A stretch of 21,772 nucleotides of DNA from Ichthyophonus hoferi (Eukaryota > Opisthokonta > Ichthyosporea > Ichthyophonida > Ichthyophonidae): positions 113,122 to 134,893 of the forward strand of contig NAOQ01000066.1 of the NCBI GenBank assembly GCA_002751075.1, read 5' to 3'. This document shows positions 18,101-21,772 of this stretch, one piece after another (the stretch's first letter is position 1; every line of letters starts with the position of its first letter). A model generated the notes under the pieces. The model worked only from the letters and a program-made list of their open reading frames with translations. It did not search any database and was not told where the DNA came from. Made by a program: the position numbers and the translations under genes.

Positions 18101-20994
18101 TATAGCATGATATAGTATAATACAATTTAATGTAGTACAATATAGCTTAATATGGTATCATATAACACAAGACAACGTGAATAAAAACTTAAGCTCATTC
18201 TTTCCATTCTCCGCCCCCCACCCCACAAATGATGAAACTTCAGAGGTAAGTAACATGTTAATACCACATGCTGGCCTACCTTGTAGCTATGTGGTCCGTT
18301 GGTGTAAGGAAGTGAAATATTCTGTGACCCAAGCCCAGTTAGTATCTATCAGCTATTCCATTATTTATAGATCTAAATACCATATAAGGTACATACCATA
18401 TAAGGTACATACCATATAAGATACAACCGGATAATAGAATAAGAATATGATACAGTAATAGAAAAATGGTATGATATAGTAACAGAATAATGACACGAGA
18501 GGAAAATAGTACGGTAAGTTGATGGGATAAAAGCAGTAAGGTGTAAGTGAAGTCGATAGAACAGAGAAAAGTAATTGGCCGATCAAAGGCCAATCAGTGC
18601 TTACAAGGGGGTCCAGGTTGCCCAAAACAATTAAAGTATGTAGTCAGCTTATAACAACATATAGTTTGATAGCATTACCGCCAAAAACAACATGGATTGA
18701 AAAACAGAAACAAATATGCAGCAACTGATTTTAACAACCGTGTTGTGAAACATACACATATTGTGCAGAAAAAAAAAAGAAAAAAGAAGAAGAAAAAATA
18801 TTTAGAATAAGCAAATAGGTACAATAAACAATAAATGTCTGTATATGAAGTGTTTAAATGAAACAAAGATATAAGCATTAAAAAAGAGACGTCTACTATA
18901 TAGAGAGTCATATAATGAAGGAGTAATATATATATATACGTGTGTGTATGTGTGTATGCATGTGTATTTGTATATGTAGGTGCATGTATATGCGTAGAAT
19001 GAAGGAAAAATGGCCGAAAGTACGATGTTAATTGTATTGAGAGTATGTTATAATATGTTTTATGATAATTTATGCTATGTTATGCTATGTTATGCTATGT
19101 TGTGTTATATTATGTTATGTTATGATATGCTGTTATAATATGCTATGCTATGTTATGTCATGTTAAGTTATATTATGTTATGTTATGTTATGTTATGTTA
19201 TGTTATGTTATGTTATGTTATGTTATGTTATGTTATGTTATGTTATGTTACATTATGTTATGTTATGTTATGTTACATTATGCTATGTTATGTTATGTTA
19301 TGTTGTGTTATGTTGTGTTATGTTATGTTATGTTATGTTGTGTTATGTTACATTATGTTATGTTATGTTATGTTATGTTACATTATGGTATGTTATGTTA
19401 TATTATGTTATGTTATGTTTTTATGTTATGTTACATTACATTATGTTATGTTATGTTAGATTATACTATTTTAGATTACGTTATCATAGCATATCATAAT
19501 ATAACATTACATATATGCATGCAATGTACCCTACCGATCCAGCAGCCCACTCCAGCCATCTATCTCTGCTGTTTGCTTGTCCATCCAATTTATCATGTGA
19601 TGCCATTTTAATCTCAACAGCATAAAGACTGTCAAAGGTAACCTGGGTTTCTTCATTATATTCTCCTTCTTTGTCATATCTCCACCTATAGAACCCCTCT
19701 TAGGCATGAATTTCAAAAAAACTATATAGGGGTTTGTTAATGGGTACTGAGGTTGTGATAGAAACAAAGGAAATATGTTCGACAATAGGAGAAGAGAAAG
19801 GGAATAGAATGTGTAAGATATAATAAATGTATTTGAGGGAATAATATAAGAAAGAATGACAGAGAGGAGGAGAAAGAACGATAAAGAGAGAAATGCGAAA
19901 AATACAACAATACAACAATATATATATATATATATACAAAAATATATCCACACATGTTAATACGCAGATGTTTATCTATCTCTCTATCTATATGTTTTTA
20001 TATAGATAAAGACCTTATTGTATCATATATCCTACATACAACAAACATGTATGAATGGGCAGACGAAAATTGACCAGGTAGGCATAATGTAGGAGAGAGA
20101 GAGAGAAGAAGAGAAAGACAGAGAAACGACCGAATACAAAAAAAGAAAAAAAAATAAGTAAGGAAAGTGCATAACCATAGGCTAGCAGGAAGACTTATAT
20201 CGTTATATGATTACCCACCAATCCGTGTAGACACCGACTGCCACCTTTAGTGGTGTTCTCTTGGTATTCAGCTGTCTTCGTGGTTCCGTCATCATCATGT
20301 TGTCATTAGAATGAGGAATATAATAAGGAATTTTCTATTATAAATACACCGATGTTAGGCTTTGTTTTTGTTTTTGTTTTGTTTTACTAACAAGATAACA
20401 CCAGTTGGAATTTAAATTAATAGCATCAAACTAAAAGAGAGAACGTGCATTGGTAAGTGCACAGAGAGTAAATGTGTAATAATAATAATAGTATAGTAGT
20501 ATAATAGTGTAATAGTATAGTAGTACAAAAGTATAATAATATAGTAGTACAATAGTATAATAGTGTAATAGTATAGTAGTATATTAGCATAATAGTATAG
20601 TAGTACAATAGTATAATAGTTAGTATAGTAGTACAATAGCATAATAGTATAGTAGTATAATAGTATAGTAGTATGATAGTATAGTAGTATAATAGTATAG
20701 TAGTATAGTAGTATGATAGTATAGTAGTACAATAGTATAATAGTATAGTAGTATGATAGTGCAATAGTATAATATTATATATAATATTATATATACTATT
20801 ATATATGCTATCATCTATATGCTATCATATATATACTAACATATATATACTATCATACACAGTATCATACATACTATTATAGGTACTATCATACACACTA
20901 TCTACTATACAAGCTATATGGCCACCTAGTAGAGTGCCTCTTTTTGTTACCTTACGATAGTCAGTGTTCTCTGGATCCAGTGAATCTATAACTT
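9641..20994 (-). CDS. Secretory GT8 glycosyltransferase with EGF-like domain (14 visible exons, N-terminus incomplete)
   Basis: Fourteen exons join with consistent phase to about 580 residues. Residues 1-97: unassigned (KVAVGVYTDW...). About 120-173: PAN/apple-like segment around KCAGFNSDG. 179-217: EGF-like domain with cysteines at 179, 187, 193, 203, 205 and 217. 220-242: acidic linker. About 245-512: GT8 catalytic domain, starting HVVICTDEDHATGLDVL, with NYARFYLP, the metal/nucleotide-binding DVD (363-365), FNAG (425-428), GTQP (462-465), WNLDGLG (482-488) and HWSGKNKPW (504-512). The retained metal ligands imply an active retaining transferase using a UDP-sugar; the sugar cannot be told. 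513-580: charged tail. Five N-glycosylation sequons (N84, 118, 163, 282, 304) and the EGF fold argue for the ER/Golgi lumen. No signal peptide is in the joined exons, so an upstream exon or an alternative start is needed. Confidence 0.93.
9668..9739 (-). repeat. In-frame 24-bp tandem repeat in the GT8 tail
   Basis: Three imperfect 24-base units encode KDVANENE, KDVVNENE and KDMVKEKE. The third is the most diverged. The tail is strongly charged and probably disordered or helical. Confidence 0.85.
10223..10981. repeat. AAT trinucleotide microsatellite spanning a gap
   Basis: About 87 bases of near-perfect (AAT)n at 10223-10309 and about 78 bases at 10904-10981 flank the unsequenced stretch, in the same phase and orientation. 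The array very probably runs through the gap. Confidence 0.95.
10310..10903. other. Assembly gap (594 N)
   Basis: A run of N bases inside the AAT array. Long X-filled reading frames across it are artefacts. Confidence 0.99.
11031..11168 (-). CDS. GT8 gene exon: WN motif and HWSGKNKP
   Basis: Acceptor atttccatacgcag, donor gttagt, phase 0 in and out, 46 codons. It carries KKWNLDGLGW and FILHWSGKNKP, the C-terminal substrate and metal-binding segment of GT8 enzymes. Confidence 0.94.
11219..11612. repeat. AAGT tetranucleotide microsatellite
   Basis: Nearly 400 bases of (AAGT)n with scattered variant units (aaat, caag, tatg). The longest pure run is at about 11287-11324. Confidence 0.95.
11787..11860. 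repeat. ATGGT-type pentanucleotide repeat
   Basis: Degenerate pentamers (tatgg, tatag) running up to the donor of exon 11861-11973. The first intron bases, gtaccctaccatac in the transcript sense, already belong to the repeat. Confidence 0.8.
11861..11973 (-). CDS. GT8 gene exon: VMVIDL to GTQP
   Basis: Acceptor with branch site: actaacaacctttctatag. Donor gtaccc; phase 1 in and 0 out. It encodes VMVIDLNRWQQHLL, then FWMKETLKEKLWDFGTQP, matching the conserved GT8 segment after FNAG. Confidence 0.94.
11974..12227 (-). other. GT8 gene intron
   Basis: Short AT-rich intron of 254 bases with taaa/cata-rich sequence. Nothing else seen. Confidence 0.85.
12228..12297 (-). CDS. GT8 gene exon: FNAG motif
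   Basis: A 70-base exon with donor gtacgt, phase 0 in and 1 out. It encodes VHDLFVYRHGNDFYED, then TMIQFNA, with the Gly of FNAG split across the junction. The acceptor is ttatgtag; an upstream cag at about 12319 would not give an open frame. Confidence 0.88.
12298..13313 (-). other. GT8 gene intron with internal duplication
   Basis: About 1 kb. The half nearest the donor holds an imperfect tandem duplication (separate entry). No additional exon was found, although the segment between DVDT and FNAG is somewhat short for GT8, so a missed small exon is not excluded. Confidence 0.75.
13054..13310. repeat. Imperfect tandem duplication, about 120-130 bp
   Basis: Copy one at about 13054-13170 and copy two at about 13185-13310 share attaactataaataaaatat, the stretch cagcacgtggtattcc, and gtacac at their ends. 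Copy two has an extra 'caatcaca'-like insertion. Copy two ends within four bases of exon 13314-13426 and includes the first intron bases. Confidence 0.85.
13314..13426 (-). CDS. GT8 gene exon: after the DVD motif
   Basis: Acceptor ttatatacttag, donor gtcagt, phase 1 in and 0 out. With the previous exon it gives DVDTVVRGDLLLLAEEANKG, the usual hydrophobic helix after the metal motif. It ends in a short Lys run (QMKKK). Confidence 0.92.
13427..14070 (-). other. GT8 gene intron
   Basis: About 0.64 kb, AT-rich, purine-rich on the plus strand at about 13775-13880, followed by degenerate (aatat/acaat) repeats at about 13890-14040. No exon seen. Confidence 0.8.
14071..14199 (-). CDS. GT8 gene exon: catalytic DVD motif
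   Basis: Acceptor gggtcctcag with a tactaat branch site about 40 bases upstream; donor gtctgt; phase 1 in and out. It encodes GSPFNYARFYLP, then RGIRRVIYLDVDT. The two aspartates are the divalent metal and UDP-binding residues of GT8 enzymes. Confidence 0.95.
14236..14505. repeat. TATAG pentanucleotide microsatellite
   Basis: About 270 bases of (GTATA)n with point variants, trailing into a tatgatatgg-type repeat up to about 14612. Confidence 0.93.
14660..14734. repeat. Compound TA/CA dinucleotide repeat
   Basis: (TA)n, then (CA)n, then (TA)n. A second short CA run with TA follows at about 14908-14935. Confidence 0.93.
14947..15109 (-). CDS. GT8 gene exon: second strand of the catalytic domain
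   Basis: Acceptor ttatcag preceded by a pure CT tract; donor gtatgt; phase 0 in and 1 out. It encodes ANPELIRIHIITNASKKKEI, then EVRLKCHGID, the normal GT8 continuation after 'SILKNT'. It contains two N-glycosylation sequons (NAS, NST). Confidence 0.94.
15110..15671 (-). other. GT8 gene intron
   Basis: About 0.56 kb, with a GA microsatellite at the acceptor side and AT-rich sequence elsewhere. Confidence 0.85.
15116..15141. repeat. GA (CT on transcript strand) microsatellite
   Basis: A pure (AG)n run of about 26 bases, then purine-rich sequence to about 15200. In the transcript it is a polypyrimidine tract ending a few bases before the splice acceptor. Confidence 0.95.
15672..15958 (-). CDS. 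GT8 gene exon: EGF-like domain, linker and GT8 start
   Basis: A 287-base exon with acceptor and branch site tactaatacattcctatag, donor gtatgt, phase 1 in and 0 out. It holds all six EGF cysteines with the diagnostic C-x-C pair (SCVCDEGY), an acidic linker (EPEPSEEEKIKENP), and the first GT8 strand MAHVVICTDEDHATGLDVL. Having the EGF module and the GT8 start in one exon rules out a join of unrelated genes. Confidence 0.95.
15959..16432 (-). other. GT8 gene intron with ATAAGATAT-type repeat
   Basis: Contains a degenerate repeat of about ten bases (taagatata/taagacata) at about 16105-16236 and an A-rich, purine-rich stretch at about 16290-16385. Confidence 0.85.
16433..16561 (-). CDS. GT8 gene exon: PAN/apple-like segment
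   Basis: Acceptor acctaccatacag, donor gtacat, phase 1 in and out. It encodes PKCAGFNSDGHVLVGV, then FNKWDEFPSS and NFTEDNGLYIA. A cysteine pair spaced as C-x4-C with the previous exon, followed by 'GFNSDG' and ending 'GLYI', resembles PAN/apple-like modules seen in secreted proteins, but I cannot confirm this without an alignment. Confidence 0.9.
16562..17269 (-). other. GT8 gene intron with direct repeat, CATA and TATAC arrays
   Basis: About 0.7 kb of AT-rich sequence with a 69-base direct repeat, a (CATA)n run at about 16724-16757 and a short (TATAC)n run at about 17082-17107. Confidence 0.85.
16598..16834. repeat. 69-bp direct repeat, two copies
   Basis: Copies at 16598-16666 and 16766-16834 differ at two of 69 positions by eye and are spaced 168 bases apart. 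They start aagtatacaaggatacctta and end gttaatagatcgag. The CATA array lies between them. Confidence 0.92.
17270..17369 (-). CDS. GT8 gene exon: YSIEPMRLLLG to LTNLCNK
   Basis: A 100-base exon with donor gtaagt, phase 0 in and 1 out. It encodes FFPNKYSIEPMRLLLGILTH, then NVTLESLTNLCNK. The next exon completes His and adds PKC. The acceptor (ggggatccaatag) is not pyrimidine-rich and lies in a tandem duplication, so the exact 5' edge is less certain than the rest. Confidence 0.82.
17366..17449. repeat. 42-bp tandem duplication at a splice acceptor
   Basis: Two copies (17366-17407 and 17408-17449) of a unit containing aaaactattgg, tcccca and gtttatattaatt, with a few differences. Both copies contain the AG used as, or mimicking, the acceptor of exon 17270-17369. 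Confidence 0.88.
17370..18279 (-). other. GT8 gene intron
   Basis: About 0.9 kb, AT-rich. A donor-like ggagaggtaaga at about 18053-18064 (minus strand) follows a G-rich patch, but no open exon of fitting phase ends there. A degenerate tagtataatat-type repeat lies at about 18093-18170. Confidence 0.8.
18280..18321 (-). CDS. GT8 gene micro-exon NISLPYTNGPHSYK
   Basis: A 42-base exon, phase 0 in and out, with a branch site and acceptor of very good form (atactaactgggcttgggtc then acag) and donor gtaggc. It encodes 14 residues starting with an N-glycosylation sequon. Confidence 0.85.
18380..18425. repeat. 16-bp tandem repeat, about 2.9 copies
   Basis: Unit ccatataaggtacata, repeated head to tail, with the last copy diverging. 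Confidence 0.93.
18679..18759 (-). CDS. Candidate alternative first exon with signal peptide or anchor
   Basis: ATG TGT ATG opens a 27-codon stretch (MCMFHNTVVKISCCIFVSVF then QSMLFLA) ending at donor gtaatg in phase 0, exactly the phase needed by micro-exon 18280-18321. A short polar/basic start, hydrophobic core and small residues at the end resemble a signal peptide. Against it: three upstream exons already join that micro-exon, and T-rich DNA readily encodes such hydrophobic runs. A shorter isoform from an internal promoter would explain both. Confidence 0.35.
19060..19463. repeat. TTATG pentanucleotide microsatellite
   Basis: About 400 bases of (TTATG)n with interspersed TTACA and TTGTG variant units. 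Long Met-Leu-Cys-Tyr reading frames here come from the repeat. Confidence 0.96.
19535..19685 (-). CDS. GT8 gene exon: WRYDKEGEYN to WLEWAAGS
   Basis: A 151-base exon with acceptor ggggttctatag, donor gtaggg, phase 2 in and 0 out, 50 codons. It encodes WRYDKEGEYNEETQVTFDSL, YAVEIKMASHDKLDGQ and RDRWLEWAAGS. The protein-like make-up is clear in this frame only. No family assigned. It is assigned to the GT8 gene because phases agree on both sides. Confidence 0.85.
19686..20218 (-). other. GT8 gene intron
   Basis: About 0.53 kb, purine-rich on the plus strand at about 19780-19905 and 20088-20160 (GA runs), with a TA run at about 19920-19935. Confidence 0.8.
20219..20271 (-). CDS. GT8 gene exon: KVAVGVYTDW
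   Basis: A 53-base exon, acceptor cacgaagacag, donor gtgggt, phase 0 in and 2 out. It encodes LNTKRTPLKVAVGVYTD plus a Trp split over the junction. The acceptor is purine-rich and weak, but it alone gives the right phase with both neighbours. Confidence 0.75.
20272..20950 (-). other. GT8 gene intron with TAGTA-type array
   Basis: About 0.68 kb, half of it simple repeat. No other exon seen. Confidence 0.75.
20482..20912. repeat. TAGTATAA-type degenerate array and TATC/TATA-rich tail
   Basis: From 20482 to about 20775, interleaved tagtataatag and tagtagtacaatag units. From there to 20912, tatatactatcatac-type units in the opposite sense. Confidence 0.88.
20951..20994 (-). CDS. GT8 gene exon: first confident exon, VIDSLDPENTDYRK
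   Basis: A 44-base exon, acceptor accatttggccag, donor gtaaca, phase 1 in and 0 out. Only one phase is open. The preceding exon must leave one base. Confidence 0.72.
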
Positions 20995-21310
20995 CTGGCC
21001 AAATGGTGTTATACTAATGGATGTTATAGGGGGTTTAGAAGGGGGTTTATAGTGAAATAAATAAAGAATACCACTATATAGGCCACTAGAGACAAATATA
21101 AATCATTATATTTTTAATAGAAGTGGATTGAGCAGAGGAAGAATAGGAAATACAATAATGGTATTTATCACTAAAATATAAAATATTTTACTGTTGGGAC
21201 CATCCAATCATTTTCCATTATACTTAAAAAAATAATGTTGGAATTAACCCAATTAAATTTCAGAAAATTAAAAAAACTCACTAACATTTACAATTGTAAA
21301 ATAAAATTAC
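20995..21310. other. Upstream intron of GT8 gene or 5' region
   Basis: About 0.3 kb, AT-rich. No exon or promoter element could be recognised. Confidence 0.4.
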
Positions 21311-21357
21311 CTAAAAGTACCCCAAGGACCAAACAAAATGACGGTGTTGCATGACAT
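21311..21357 (-). CDS. Very tentative 5' exon of the GT8 gene (hydrophobic)
   Basis: On the minus strand a tag acceptor is followed by 47 bases ending at gtaatt. In the phase that fits exon 20951-20994 (one base left over) it reads CHATPSFCLVLGVLL, a hydrophobic run that could be part of a signal peptide, but without an ATG. The ATG-containing frame (MSCNTVILFGPWGTF) leaves two bases and does not fit. It may be chance. Confidence 0.2.
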
Positions 21358-21403
21358 CTAGCCAATAAATAATGACATACAATATAGTGATTCACCAACC
21401 CTT

Positions 21404-21772
21404 TACATATTATATACTATACACTATATACTATATACTATATACTATATCCTATATACTATACACTATATACTATATACTATATACTATATCCTATATA
21501 CTATATACTATATACTATACACTATATCTTATATACTATATACTATACACTATACTATACACTATATCCTATATACTATACACTATATCTTATATGCTAT
21601 ACTATATACTATACACTATATCCTATACACTATACTATATACTATACACTATATACTATATACTGTATACTATATCCTATATACTATACACTATATTTTA
21701 TATACTATATACTATACACTATACTATATACTATATCCTATATACTATACACTATATCTTATATACTATACA
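21404..21772. repeat. TATACTA-type heptanucleotide satellite running off the window
   Basis: About 370 bases of tatacta, tacacta and tatccta heptamers in an irregular higher-order order, continuing past the right end. Confidence 0.95.

Larger units (their letters stand above)
18322..19534 (-). other. GT8 gene intron with TTATG array and possible alternative first exon
   Basis: About 1.2 kb, the longest fully sequenced intron. It holds a 16-base tandem repeat, a possible alternative start exon, a TA/TG run at about 18926-18990, and the TTATG array. Confidence 0.8.

Noticed and set aside
18177-18419. Plus-strand ORF with an apparent donor cagaggtaagtaa
   Set aside because: It overlaps the minus-strand micro-exon 18280-18321, which has branch site, acceptor, donor and phase support. 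The plus frame has no family resemblance.
18600-18645. Possible exon GNLDPL before gtaagc
   Set aside because: The only AG upstream gives an in-frame stop, and no phase-consistent exon can be formed.
19145-19611. Plus-strand frames of repeated Met-Leu-Cys-Tyr-Val
   Set aside because: Translation of the TTATG array. The last part overlaps a well-supported minus-strand exon.
20412-20814. Minus-strand frames of Tyr-Tyr-Thr-Ile-Leu-Leu repeats
   Set aside because: Product of the TAGTATAA-type array.
1-21772. Search for CRISPR arrays, operons, mobile-element proteins and retroelements
   Set aside because: Repeats are simple or local duplications without spacers. No transposase, reverse transcriptase, integrase or capsid-like motifs were recognised in the frames read.

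Overview
The window is AT-rich eukaryotic nuclear DNA, roughly 70% A+T by eye. It has spliceosomal introns with GT..AG ends, frequent TACTAAC-like branch points, and dense simple repeats. Nothing prokaryotic is visible: no operons, ribosome binding sites or long ORFs. Genes are cut into short exons of about 40-320 bases separated by introns of up to about 1.2 kb, so they only appear when splice sites are read together with reading phase. The lineage cannot be fixed from sequence alone. A secretory GT8 glycosyltransferase carrying an EGF-like module, with a nucleotide-sugar epimerase nearby, would suit a protist (for example an alveolate or another single-celled lineage), but this is inference.

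Right half, about 9.6-21.0 kb, minus strand: one gene dominates. Fourteen exons (20951-20994 down to 9641-9850) join with matching phase at every junction and give about 580 residues ending in TAA. From N to C terminus the protein has an unassigned region, a PAN/apple-like 'CAGFNSDG' segment, a six-cysteine EGF-like domain, an acidic linker, a full GT8 catalytic domain (DVD metal motif, FNAG, GTQP, HWSGKNKPW), and a charged tail with an 8-residue repeat. Its true N-terminus is probably to the right of the visible exons. Nearly every intron carries a different microsatellite: AAT around a 594-base assembly gap, AAGT, ATGGT, TATAG, CA, GA, CATA, TTATG, TAGTATAA. The right edge of the window is a TATACTA-type satellite.

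Left end, about 0.8-2.0 kb, minus strand: two phase-matched exons encode the N-terminal Rossmann part of an NAD-dependent epimerase that most resembles UDP-glucuronate 4-epimerases. The second glycine of its GxxGxxG loop reads Glu. The rest of the gene lies left of the window and its 5' end is unresolved. If both genes work, the epimerase could make a UDP-uronic acid donor and the GT8 enzyme could use such a donor in the secretory pathway. This is an inference from family knowledge.

Middle, about 2.0-9.4 kb: mostly AT-rich sequence without a confident gene. It holds a likely two-exon minus-strand gene end with an acidic Ser/Thr-rich tail (4170-4682), a helical-repeat-like open frame with internal tandem duplications (8254-8460), and several short coding-like patches on both strands that may be exons of unresolved genes or decayed copies. 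No tRNA, rRNA, CRISPR array, or recognisable retroelement, LINE or DNA transposon protein was seen.
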